Shown here: positions 6,854 through 15,217 of the stretch, piece after piece | Numbering within the stretch: the first letter of the stretch is position 1 | Layout: the number at the start of each line of letters is the position of its first letter | Position numbers and translations under genes: made by a program | Assembly (NCBI GenBank): GCA_016297555.1 | Contig: JAEDGK010000032.1 | Location: 1 to 18,662 of the forward strand | Source: Clostridiaceae bacterium | GTDB taxonomy: Bacteria; Bacillota; Clostridia; Oscillospirales; Acutalibacteraceae | DNA length: 18,662 nucleotides | Direction of reading: 5' to 3' | The notes under the pieces: generated by a model | The model's input: only the letters and a program-made list of their open reading frames with translations | The model's database searches: none | What the model was told of the DNA's origin: nothing

Positions 6854-9271
6854 ATGAAAGATCCAAAAGAAATTCTTGCTCAGATGACGCTTGAAGAAAA
6901 AGCAGAGCTCTGCGACGGCGCAGATTTCTGGCACACAAAAGGAATGGACAAATATGACATTCCGTCAATAATGGTTTGCGACGGCCCTCACGGACTGCGC
7001 AAAAAGGATTACAGCAAAACAGGCTCAAGCCTTTCGTGCAGTGTTCCCGCCATCTGCTTCCCCACGGCAGTAACCACCGCCTGCTCATGGGATCCCGAGC
7101 TGCTTTATGAAATGGGCGTTGCTCTGGGCAAAAAATGCCTTAAAGAAAAGGTCGGCGTTCTGCTCGGCCCCGGCATTAATATGAAGCGTTCTCCCCTTTG
7201 CGGCAGAAACTTTGAATATTTCTCCGAAGACCCCGTTCTTGCAGGCGAGCTTGCCGCAGGCTTCATTCAGGGCGTTCAGTCAAAGGGAGTCGGCACTTCC
7301 CTCAAGCACTTTGCCGCCAACAGCCAGGAAACCCGCAGAATGACCTGCGATTCCGTTGTTGACGAAAGAGCCCTGCGCGAAATTTATCTGACAGGCTTTG
7401 AAATCGCCGTCAAAAAGGGCAAGCCCTGGACGGTTATGAATTCCTATAACAAAATCAACGGCGCTCACGGCTCCGAAAACAAGCACACCCAGATTGAAAT
7501 TCTCCGTGACGAATGGGGCTTCGACGGCGTTGTAGTCAGCGACTGGGGCGCAGTCAACAACAGAGTTCTCGGTCTTAAAAACGGCAATGACCTTGAAATG
7601 CCCTCGTCCTCCGGCTCGGGCGCAAGAAAAATCGTTGAGGCAGTTAAGAACGGCGAGCTTGACGAAGCGGTTGTAAACGAAAGAGCCTTGAATATGCTCA
7701 ACCTCATCAAAAAGGCGGCTGACGGCTCGGTTGAAAACTTTGAATATAACGATGCGGACGATCAGCCCCTTGCAAGAAAGGTTGCAGGCTGCTCGATGGT
7801 TCTGCTTAAAAACAACGGTATTCTGCCCCTTAAAAAGAGCGGCAAGGTTGCCGTTATCGGCGAATTTTCCAAAATTCCCAGATATCAGGGCGCAGGCAGC
7901 TCAATAATCAACCCCACTCAGATGGATAACGCCTTTGACGAGCTTAAAAAGATGGGCTACGATGTTGAATATGCTCAGGGCTATGAGCGTTCAATCAAAA
8001 AGGCAAAGAAAAATCCCGCTCTTATCAAGGAAGCGGCGGAGCTTGCAAAGAAATGCGAAACCGCAATACTCTTTATCGGTCTGACCGAGGATTATGAATC
8101 CGAGGGATATGACAGAACTCATATGGAGCTTCCCGAGGCTCATAACTCCCTTGTCAGCGAAGTGCTCAAGGTCAACAAGAATGTCATAGTTGTTCTTGCA
8201 GGCGGCTCACCCGTTGAAATGCCGTGGAATGACGGTGTTTCCGCCGTTCTCAACTCCTATCTCGGCGGTCAGGCGGGCGCAGGCGCGGTTGCCGATATCA
8301 TTTCGGGCGTTGTTAATCCGAGCGGCAAGCTTGCCGAAACCTATCCCATGGCATACTCCGACACACCCGCAAAGAATAACTTCCCCGGCAATCCCGCTTC
8401 GGTTGAATACCGCGAGAGCGTTTACATCGGTTACAGATATTACGAAAAAGCCAAAAAAGCAGTCCGCTATCCGTTTGGCTTCGGTCTTTCATACACAACC
8501 TTTGAATATTCCGACATAAAGCTTGATAAATCCGCAATGAACGAAAACGAAACCCTCTCCGTTTCATTCAAGGTTAAGAATACGGGCGCCGTTGCAGGCT
8601 ACGAAACCGCTCAGGTTTATGTTGCCGACAAGGAAAGCACAATTTACAGACCCGAAAAGGAATTGAAGGCTTTCAAGAAGATTTGGCTCAACCCCGGCGA
8701 GGTTAAAGAAATCACCCTTGAGCTTTCAAAGAGAGCGTTTGCTTTCTTCAATGTAAACACAAACGATTGGTGCGTTGAGAGCGGAGATTTTGACATTCTC
8801 GTCGGCGCGTCGAGCGCAGATATCCGCCTTTCGGCAACGGTTAATGTTTCCGCTCCCGCGGCTGACATTCCCGACTATTCAAAAACCGCTCCCCTCTACT
8901 ACACGGGCGAGGTTCAGAGCGTTCCCGACAGTCAGTTTATTGCCGTTCTCGGCAGAGAACTTCCTCCGACTGTTAAGAGCAAGGATATTCCCCTTGATAT
9001 AACCGATAACTTTGAGAACGCAAGCCATACAAAGTGGGGCGGCAGGCTTTACGGCTTGCTCAACAAGGTTGTTCCCGAGGGAATGGCAAGAGCCATCGCA
9101 GTTCAGACTCCCATCCGCGACTTTATCAGCATGAGCGGCGGAGTTTTCAGCGAGCAGATGGCAGAGGGACTTCTGAAAATCCTTAACGGAGAAAAGAAGG
9201 GTCTGAGAATGATTCTCAAAGATATCCCCAGAGCGGTCAAAGGCATCGGTCCTCTTCTTAAAAATATCTGA
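6854..9271 (+). CDS. Glycoside hydrolase family 3, beta-glucosidase type, cytoplasmic
   Basis: 805 residues, no signal peptide. The N-terminal TIM barrel (about 1-290) holds VCDGPHGLR (41-49), GRNFEYFSEDP (117-127), KHFAANSQE (151-159) and the nucleophile D230 in VVSDWGAV. The C-terminal sandwich domain (about 310-540) holds the acid/base segment around E415/E417 in ESEGYDR. A fibronectin III-like domain follows (about 546-650, with VKNTGAVAGYE). The last 150 or so residues (650-805) are an extra domain I do not recognise. The family releases non-reducing-end beta-linked sugars from oligosaccharides or glycosides; the lack of export signal points to imported substrates. The start is ATG 6854 with AAGGAGG at 6842-6848. 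It lies 10 bases after rmuC and 16 bases before the phosphoesterase gene. Exact sugar specificity (glucose, xylose or other) cannot be told. Confidence 0.94.
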   Translation: MKDPKEILAQMTLEEKAELCDGADFWHTKGMDKYDIPSIMVCDGPHGLRKKDYSKTGSSLSCSVPAICFPTAVTTACSWDPELLYEMGVALGKKCLKEKVGVLLGPGINMKRSPLCGRNFEYFSEDPVLAGELAAGFIQGVQSKGVGTSLKHFAANSQETRRMTCDSVVDERALREIYLTGFEIAVKKGKPWTVMNSYNKINGAHGSENKHTQIEILRDEWGFDGVVVSDWGAVNNRVLGLKNGNDLEMPSSSGSGARKIVEAVKNGELDEAVVNERALNMLNLIKKAADGSVENFEYNDADDQPLARKVAGCSMVLLKNNGILPLKKSGKVAVIGEFSKIPRYQGAGSSIINPTQMDNAFDELKKMGYDVEYAQGYERSIKKAKKNPALIKEAAELAKKCETAILFIGLTEDYESEGYDRTHMELPEAHNSLVSEVLKVNKNVIVVLAGGSPVEMPWNDGVSAVLNSYLGGQAGAGAVADIISGVVNPSGKLAETYPMAYSDTPAKNNFPGNPASVEYRESVYIGYRYYEKAKKAVRYPFGFGLSYTTFEYSDIKLDKSAMNENETLSVSFKVKNTGAVAGYETAQVYVADKESTIYRPEKELKAFKKIWLNPGEVKEITLELSKRAFAFFNVNTNDWCVESGDFDILVGASSADIRLSATVNVSAPAADIPDYSKTAPLYYTGEVQSVPDSQFIAVLGRELPPTVKSKDIPLDITDNFENASHTKWGGRLYGLLNKVVPEGMARAIAVQTPIRDFISMSGGVFSEQMAEGLLKILNGEKKGLRMILKDIPRAVKGIGPLLKNI

Positions 9272-9287
9272 TACGGGAGAAAATCAA

Positions 9288-12200
9288 ATGAAAAGGAAAT
9301 TTGTTACAAGAGTTGTAAGCGTTTTGCTTGCAGTGTGTATTCTTGCCGTCGGCATTCCCATGATAGTCAGCGCGGATACCTCGGCAATTCATTTCGGCGT
9401 TGTATCCGATATTCACTACTACCCGCAGTCTCTCAAGGGCGACAAAGGCGAGGCTTGGCAGAAATTTGTGACGGAAAAGCAAAAGGAATACGATGACACG
9501 GATTCGCTCCTTTACAACGCGCTTGACGGAATTCTCAGAAGCGCCGTTGACGGCGGTGAAAACTATGTTCTCATTCCCGGCGACCTGACAAAGGACGGCG
9601 AGCTTGAGGGTCACAAGGCTCTTGCCGCAAAGCTTGAAGCCTTTGAAGCCGAAACGGGAATTCAGGTGCTTGTTGCACCCGGCAACCACGATATCAACAA
9701 CAGCAACGCCTGCACCTTTGAAAACGGCGTAAAAGAGCCTGCTCAAAAGACTTCACCCGAGCAGTTCAGAGAGATTTATAAAAATCTCGGCTATGACCTT
9801 GCGGACAGCTTCTTTGTTCCCGCGCAGGGCAAGCAGGGCGGTATGCTTTCCTATGCCGCAACTCTCGGTGAATACAGACTCATTGCCATTGACAGCTGTA
9901 TGTACAGCCCCGACAACGGAGCGGACGGCTATGAGCATCTGACCGACGGCAGAATAGGCGACGAGCTGCTTTCTTGGATTGTTAAAGAGTGTGAAGCCGC
10001 AAAAGCAAAGGGCTTAACAATTATCGGATTGGAGCATCACAATCTAATCCCCCATACGGACATTGAAGAAGCTACCCTTTGGGCCTTCGTTGTTCAGGAC
10101 TGGCTGAGAGTTGCCGAAACTCTTGCCGATGCGGGTATGCACTATATGTTCACTGGTCACCTCCATGCGAGCGACACGGTTTCGCACACCTCCGACAACG
10201 GCGAAACAATTTACGATATACTCACTCCCACCCTTTCGGGATATCCTAACTATTACCGCACCGTTGATTTCGTTTCGGACGGCGAGAATATAAAGATGGA
10301 TATGCAGTCCCACGATATCGATGAATTCCTGCCCGTTGTCAGCGACAGCGGCATTGAATATCCCAAGCCCTTCAAGCTCACCTATTCCTACGGCAGAACC
10401 TTTGGCGAGGGCGGCGTCGGCTCGCTTGTTGCAAATATGGTAAATCCCATGATATCGGGGCTTTTTGCCGATATCAGCGAAGCGGGCGGCTTACTTGCCT
10501 ATCTTAAAGCCAAAAACATTGATGTTGAAAAAATAATAACCGATGCGCTCGGAACAAACGGTCTTGAAATCGGCAGCGCGGAAATTCTGACGGTCAGCAG
10601 CAATCTTATGGGCTTTATAGGCGATCTGGCAGGTCAGGTTGACGAGGTTTATATCAACAATCCCGACCTTACGCTTGAAAAGCTCAACACGCTTATCAAT
10701 AAAATACTCGACTATCAGCTCAGCGAATATCCCGCTCAGCTTCTCACCGATGTGCTCGGCTATCCCGCCACCGGCAAGGGCTGCACCTTCGGCGAATTCG
10801 CATCAACAATTCTCGTAACCTATTATTGGGGCGATGAAAATATTTCGGAATATCCTTATGTTTCCGATATTCTTGACCGCTTCAACAGCGGCGAGCTTGC
10901 AGTTGAGGTATTCAATCTTCTGCGCGAGGTTCTCATAACCGACCTTATAGAGAACGAAATTCTTTCAAATCTTGATTTCAACCCCGGCGCTCTCTTCCCG
11001 CCCAAGACCCTTTTCTATGTTTTCGGCAGGCTTCTTCAGGGCGTAACCGAGGCTCTGCTCGGCGGCGACAACAGCTTTGCAAATCTGATTGACTCCGTGC
11101 TTTCTCTCCCCGTCGTTCCCGACGGCTACGGCTCAATTAACGAGATAATAGATACTCTTGTGGTTGACGAATATCTCACTTACAGCCAGTTTGAATCATG
11201 GGGCTACACGATTTCATGGATGCTTTCCTCATTCCTCTTTGACGAAAATCCCGAAGAAGAGCTTGACAGCCACGCTGTTTTGACCTATACGGGGCCCGTT
11301 GAGGTTGAGGCTTCAAAGGAAAATTTCCGCCTGCCCTCAAACATTGCCGTCACTCTCGGCGATAATTCCGCAACGCAGGCAAACATCACATGGATAACCA
11401 AATACAGCGTAACCGCAACTGATATTGAGCTTGTGCCTTACAGCGAAAACCCCGAATTCACGGGCAAGCCGACCACGGGCAAAAAGATAACGGCTATAAC
11501 AGAAACGGTTGACAAAACCTATCCCGGCGCCGATCTCGGCATTATCGGTCTGCTTCCTTTCTCAAAGGAATATGTTAAGCACACTATCAAGCTCAGCGGG
11601 CTTACTCCCGGCACAAAATACAGCTACCGCATAGGCGACGCAAAACGCGGCTGGTGGAGCGAAACGGGAGTTATTGAAACTGCTTCGGGCGGCGACGACG
11701 GCTTTACCTTCTTCTATCTGAGCGACCCGCAGTCTCAGCGCGCAAGCCACTATGAAACCTATGCGGGCGTTATTGAAACCGCAAGAAAGCTTTATCCCGA
11801 CGGGAAGTTCGTCGTTTCCTGCGGTGACCAGGTTGATGACGGTGAAAACTTCAAGCATTGGAATTATTTCTTCAATTCAACCGATGAATTTATGAATCTT
11901 CCGTTTATGCCTACAACCGGCAACCACGAGGACGAAGCGGCGGCGATTTCGGAGAATTTCGTTTTGCCGAATGTTCCCGAGCAGGATGAAGAAACCGGAG
12001 TTTTCTATTCCTATGATTATAACGGAGTTCACTTCACCGTTCTTAACACCAACGATGTGGCAGATGATAAGCTCAGCGATGCTCAGATAAACTGGCTCAT
12101 TAGCGATATCAAATCAAGCAACGCAAAGTGGAAGATAGTTGCGCTTCACAAAGCGCCGTATTCAAACGGCTCTCACTATGACGATGACGATGTTATCGGC

Positions 12201-12758
12201 ATCAGAAACCAGCTCAGTGCGTTACTGCCCTATCTCGGAGTTGATATGGTTCTTCAGGGTCACGACCATGTATATCTGAGAACCGACGCTCTTAACGGCA
12301 ACGCCGTTGTACCCGTCAAGACGGGCGAAACCGCCTTTGACGGGCTTGAATACCGCATGAAATATAACCCCAAGGGAACGATTTATGCAATCTGCGGCAC
12401 TTCCGGCGTTAAGGTATACACCACCAAGGATGTTGAGGCAACGGATAAGCTGTTCCCGAGAGCGGAAGCAATCGTAAACAGCGAATATCCGATGTTCTCC
12501 GCCGTTACCGTTGAGGGCGACAGCCTCTATTACAACGCCTATCAGGTAATCGACGGCGAAGCAAAGCGCGTTGACAGCTTTGGAATTGAAAAGACCGAAG
12601 ACAAATCCCCTGCCGATAAGGCGTGTTCCGACTCCGCAAGCAGCTTCATTGCAAACCTGCTTTCAAAAATCAATATTAAGTACACATGGAAATTCACAAA
12701 CTTTGTGCTTTCCGTTGTCGGCAAGGTTATGCAGCTTGTTTGGAGCGTAATCAAATAA
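9288..12758 (+). CDS. Large secreted protein with two metallophosphoesterase domains
   Basis: 1156 residues with a signal peptide (MKRK, hydrophobic core, cut near A29). Domain 1 (about 34-330) is a complete calcineurin-like metallophosphoesterase: D41-x-H43, D99 in PGD, N133-H134-D135, H250/H251 and H291-x-H293. A region of about 350 residues without known motifs follows. Next comes a fibronectin-like domain (about 682-800, LTPGTKYSYRIGD) as in purple acid phosphatases, then a second phosphoesterase domain with D813-x-Q815, D847 in GDQ, N879-H880 and H992-x-H994. The first metal motif of domain 2 is D-x-Q rather than D-x-H. The C-terminus is a hydrophobic/amphipathic helix ending VWSVIK, perhaps for membrane contact. 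It likely cleaves phosphate esters outside the cell, on nucleotides, phytate-like or lipid substrates; the substrate is not known. GGGAGA precedes ATG 9288, 16 bases after the glycosidase gene. Confidence 0.9.
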   Translation: MKRKFVTRVVSVLLAVCILAVGIPMIVSADTSAIHFGVVSDIHYYPQSLKGDKGEAWQKFVTEKQKEYDDTDSLLYNALDGILRSAVDGGENYVLIPGDLTKDGELEGHKALAAKLEAFEAETGIQVLVAPGNHDINNSNACTFENGVKEPAQKTSPEQFREIYKNLGYDLADSFFVPAQGKQGGMLSYAATLGEYRLIAIDSCMYSPDNGADGYEHLTDGRIGDELLSWIVKECEAAKAKGLTIIGLEHHNLIPHTDIEEATLWAFVVQDWLRVAETLADAGMHYMFTGHLHASDTVSHTSDNGETIYDILTPTLSGYPNYYRTVDFVSDGENIKMDMQSHDIDEFLPVVSDSGIEYPKPFKLTYSYGRTFGEGGVGSLVANMVNPMISGLFADISEAGGLLAYLKAKNIDVEKIITDALGTNGLEIGSAEILTVSSNLMGFIGDLAGQVDEVYINNPDLTLEKLNTLINKILDYQLSEYPAQLLTDVLGYPATGKGCTFGEFASTILVTYYWGDENISEYPYVSDILDRFNSGELAVEVFNLLREVLITDLIENEILSNLDFNPGALFPPKTLFYVFGRLLQGVTEALLGGDNSFANLIDSVLSLPVVPDGYGSINEIIDTLVVDEYLTYSQFESWGYTISWMLSSFLFDENPEEELDSHAVLTYTGPVEVEASKENFRLPSNIAVTLGDNSATQANITWITKYSVTATDIELVPYSENPEFTGKPTTGKKITAITETVDKTYPGADLGIIGLLPFSKEYVKHTIKLSGLTPGTKYSYRIGDAKRGWWSETGVIETASGGDDGFTFFYLSDPQSQRASHYETYAGVIETARKLYPDGKFVVSCGDQVDDGENFKHWNYFFNSTDEFMNLPFMPTTGNHEDEAAAISENFVLPNVPEQDEETGVFYSYDYNGVHFTVLNTNDVADDKLSDAQINWLISDIKSSNAKWKIVALHKAPYSNGSHYDDDDVIGIRNQLSALLPYLGVDMVLQGHDHVYLRTDALNGNAVVPVKTGETAFDGLEYRMKYNPKGTIYAICGTSGVKVYTTKDVEATDKLFPRAEAIVNSEYPMFSAVTVEGDSLYYNAYQVIDGEAKRVDSFGIEKTEDKSPADKACSDSASSFIANLLSKINIKYTWKFTNFVLSVVGKVMQLVWSVIK

Positions 12759-12776
12759 TTAAACCCATATAAAAGC

Positions 12777-12801
12777 GGGCTGCCCGATTAACGGACAGCC
12801 C
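12777..12801 (+). terminator. Terminator hairpin after the rmuC operon
   Basis: GGGCTGCCCG (12777-12786) and CGGACAGCCC (12792-12801) form a 10-base stem with one mismatch and a 5-base loop. The downstream tract ATTATGTTT is only moderately T-rich. It lies 19 bases after the phosphoesterase stop codon. Confidence 0.7.
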
Positions 12802-12840
12802 ATTATGTTTGCCGCATTTTTTCATCTGATAAAAAGCAAA

Positions 12841-12881
12841 AATCCCGCAGAAAAGGAGCTTCGTTCCGTTTCTGCGGGATT
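12841..12881 (-). terminator. Strong terminator of the alpha/beta-hydrolase gene, possibly bidirectional
   Basis: A perfect 13-base stem, AATCCCGCAGAAA (12841-12853) with TTTCTGCGGGATT (12869-12881). On the minus strand it is followed by TTTGCTTTTTATC. It sits 17 bases after the hydrolase stop. On the plus strand it is followed by GATTTAATTG and may also back up the weaker hairpin at 12777. Confidence 0.88.
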
Positions 12882-12897
12882 GATTTAATTGTTGTAA

Positions 12898-14517
12898 TCA
12901 GTTAGCTTTAATTCTTTCAACAATCACATTGAAAAGCTCGCCAAGGCATACGATAACGCTCTTTGTAAGATTATGCAGCAGATCAAAGAAGCTCGGCTCC
13001 TCAATGGAATAGCCCTGATCTGTCTCCGACATGGGTCTTATGGAATCATTGTTGTTTTCTTCGCCCGCATAAATAAGATACTGCGGAAATCTGCTGTTAT
13101 CCCAGACCGTCATTCTTCCGCTGCTGAAACGCATAATCCTGTAAATCAGTTCATCGATTATATGCGGAAAATTATTATGTTCAATATTCTTTATATACCA
13201 TGTTGTGTCGGGGAAAAGGCTTGTGGATGCGTCAATCTGCCTGTCGGGTGAAATGTATTTCGCCGTGCCTTTTTCCTCTGCGGCGGCAATATAGGCATCG
13301 TCAAATTTTGAGCCTATGGGCGCGCAGGTGGTTCCGGGAGCCTGCTGCTCAACGGTAACTATCATATCGCTCTGATAATCAGCGTCCTCCATTATGGGAT
13401 AAAGCTGATAGCCGTATTTGCTGATATTATAGATATGAACGCCGTCAGCCTCCATCTGCTTATACATATCGTTAAGCTTTGAGCTTACCGTATTATAGTA
13501 ATTATCAAGCCTTGCGATAAGACCTGCAAATTCGTCCTCAACGCCTGCAAATATATAATCTCTTGCTTCAATATAGTTTTCGGCGGAAACCATAGACCAA
13601 TAACCGGGTGTGGTGCCGTAGCTGACGCGCATTGCGTCGGGTACAACCAGCCTTGCAACCTTTGTGCCGGTCTTGTTAAAATAATCCATTGTCATGTCAA
13701 GACCGTAGGTTTTGTTTGCAAGGGTTATTATCTGCTTGATAAGCGAGAAAATCGCCGTATCGTCAAGATTTTGAGTTGCGAAGAAATCAACCGCATCAGC
13801 GTCAAAATAAAGCTCGCCGTTAAAAAGTGAATTGTTAACTGCGGTTCCGTTCATTATGCTGTTGTAAATGAGCACATCGGAAATATCGCTCCAACCGTAT
13901 TCAGCAAGGTAAGCAGAGAGAATACCCGCTCCAAGGCAGCGACCGACAATCTTTATTTTGTCGTGCCCCGTTACTTCTTTGACTTTCTGAATGAAGTCGT
14001 ATAAATCATCTGCGGTATCGCAAGGGTCAAGGCGGCAGTCATACTGGAAGAAGTATTTGTATATTTCATCGTGAGCCTGCCTCGGAGTTTCAACCGCAGT
14101 CGATGCTTTGTGATTATCGATTATGTTTTTATTGCGCCAATAATCGGTGTCGGGCAGACCCGAGTTGTTTTTAACATTGCCGTTGTTATCAAGTGCATAA
14201 TCCTCATAAACCTCTGCCATTCTCTGCGTAAAGAGAACTCTGAAAGGCTCAAAATCATCGCTGCGATAGCACTTGTAATAAACGGGAACAAGCTCTTTTA
14301 TAAGCTCCTCAGCCTTGCCGGGAGCAAGATACGGCAATGCAGGATTGGTTTCATCATCTCTGGGCTGTGATTTATCGCGCAGAATGGTCGCCCTGCCTCT
14401 GACATATATTATAGGAAGCTCGTTGCAGTTGCAAACCGTCTGAGCGTTTGCCGTAACGGGCAGAAATGTCATTAAAACCAAAATCAGGCTGAGCAACAGT
14501 GCGGAAAATTTTTTCAT
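12898..14517 (-). CDS. Secreted alpha/beta-hydrolase-like protein with a cysteine at the nucleophile position
   Basis: 539 residues with a clear signal peptide (MKKFSALLLS..., cut near A25). PIIYVRGRATILRD (35-48) resembles the oxyanion strand of lipases. KIKIVGRCLGAG (187-198) is the nucleophile elbow: the motif G-x-S-x-G is G192-R-C194-L-G196, with cysteine instead of serine. The other members of a triad could be D425 or D429 and H447 (SPDRQID...IEHNNFPH). A helical region (about 240-390) may be a lid. The C-terminus (LLHNLTKSVIVCLGELFNVIVERIKAN region) is an amphipathic helix. Cys nucleophiles occur in dienelactone hydrolases, but this sequence looks more like a lipase or esterase, so it may be a thiol hydrolase, an acyltransferase or inactive. 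The substrate is unknown. GGAGG lies 8 bases before ATG 14517, behind a strong promoter and ahead of a strong terminator, so it is a single-gene unit. Confidence 0.82.
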   Translation of the reverse strand: MKKFSALLLSLILVLMTFLPVTANAQTVCNCNELPIIYVRGRATILRDKSQPRDDETNPALPYLAPGKAEELIKELVPVYYKCYRSDDFEPFRVLFTQRMAEVYEDYALDNNGNVKNNSGLPDTDYWRNKNIIDNHKASTAVETPRQAHDEIYKYFFQYDCRLDPCDTADDLYDFIQKVKEVTGHDKIKIVGRCLGAGILSAYLAEYGWSDISDVLIYNSIMNGTAVNNSLFNGELYFDADAVDFFATQNLDDTAIFSLIKQIITLANKTYGLDMTMDYFNKTGTKVARLVVPDAMRVSYGTTPGYWSMVSAENYIEARDYIFAGVEDEFAGLIARLDNYYNTVSSKLNDMYKQMEADGVHIYNISKYGYQLYPIMEDADYQSDMIVTVEQQAPGTTCAPIGSKFDDAYIAAAEEKGTAKYISPDRQIDASTSLFPDTTWYIKNIEHNNFPHIIDELIYRIMRFSSGRMTVWDNSRFPQYLIYAGEENNNDSIRPMSETDQGYSIEEPSFFDLLHNLTKSVIVCLGELFNVIVERIKAN

Positions 14518-14552
14518 CTGTTTGTCCTCCGAAATTTTTCACATTGCTGTAT

Positions 14553-14581
14553 ATTCTATCATTGTTTCGACACAATGTCAA
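14553..14581 (-). promoter_or_regulatory. SigA-type promoter of the alpha/beta-hydrolase gene
   Basis: Read on the minus strand: perfect -35 TTGACA (14576-14581), a 17-base spacer, -10 TAGAAT (14553-14558, 5 of 6). The leader is about 30 bases. Confidence 0.85.
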
Positions 14582-14632
14582 CATTATCCCCCTTTTTCAA
14601 AGTCAGACAAAATACACCTAATATATAAAAAA

Positions 14633-14669
14633 TACGGCTCACAGGAGATAAATTCTCCCGCGAGCCGTA
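14633..14669 (-). terminator. Intrinsic terminator of the TPR/membrane protein operon
   Basis: An outer stem TACGGCTC (14633-14640) with GAGCCGTA (14662-14669) encloses an inner stem GGAGA/TCTCC. On the minus strand it is followed at once by TTTTTT (14627-14632). It lies 11 bases after the stop of the polytopic membrane protein gene and just before the hydrolase promoter. Confidence 0.9.
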
Positions 14670-14680
14670 GAATTATTCCG

Positions 14681-15217
14681 TTAAAAAACAAAGGCGAGAA
14701 CAATATAGACAATCCAGAAAATAAGCGTTACGCAATATTTCTCCGCATAGGCTCCCGCGTAGGTTATAACCGTGGGGATGAAGGCAAGTATTCTGCCGAT
14801 AATGTTGCCTTTTTTCTGCGTATAAAGCAGACCGTAAAGATTCATTGCATCCTCAACAAGCGGAAAAACATTGCAGAGCATTGAAATTCCGACATAGGTC
14901 ATAACAACATAAAGAATGAAAAGAGGAACGGAATCAAACGGAGTTATGCCCATATATTTGAGGTTCATAAAGCCTCCGAAAAACAGAGCAAAACCTGCGT
15001 TAAAATTCATAAAGCCCGGGCCTGTTGCCATAAGATATGCGGCAAAGCCTTTTTTAGCCATGGCGTGTTCAACATGGCCGCACGCCTCGTCAATTCTGAG
15101 ATAGCCCGGAATTTCAACGGGCAGCCCGAGAATGCGGCAGGTAAGCTGTTCCCAGAAGCCTCTGATATAAGCCCCGGGGAAAGTCAGTATTTTTGAAGCA
15201 ATATAAAGTGCCGTCAT
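14681..15217 (-). CDS. Polytopic membrane protein, function unknown
   Basis: 178 residues. The first 65 are amphipathic (FPGAYIRGFWEQLTCRILG) with GHVEHAM at 47-53. Then come hydrophobic stretches at about 66-84, 96-118, 140-158 and 159-178. GHVEHAM has clustered H48, E50 and H51 but is not an HEXXH protease motif. GPGFMNFNAGFALFFGGF (67-84) is rich in glycine and phenylalanine. I recognise no family. ATG 15217 overlaps the stop codon of the upstream TPR gene as ATGA, and GGAGGG lies 11 bases before it, so the two proteins are translationally coupled and may act as a pair in the membrane. Confidence 0.82.
   Translation of the reverse strand: MTALYIASKILTFPGAYIRGFWEQLTCRILGLPVEIPGYLRIDEACGHVEHAMAKKGFAAYLMATGPGFMNFNAGFALFFGGFMNLKYMGITPFDSVPLFILYVVMTYVGISMLCNVFPLVEDAMNLYGLLYTQKKGNIIGRILAFIPTVITYAGAYAEKYCVTLIFWIVYIVLAFVF

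Noticed and set aside
14725..15217. GHVEHAM as a metalloprotease active site
   Set aside because: The spacing does not match HEXXH or another known zinc motif, so no protease call was made.
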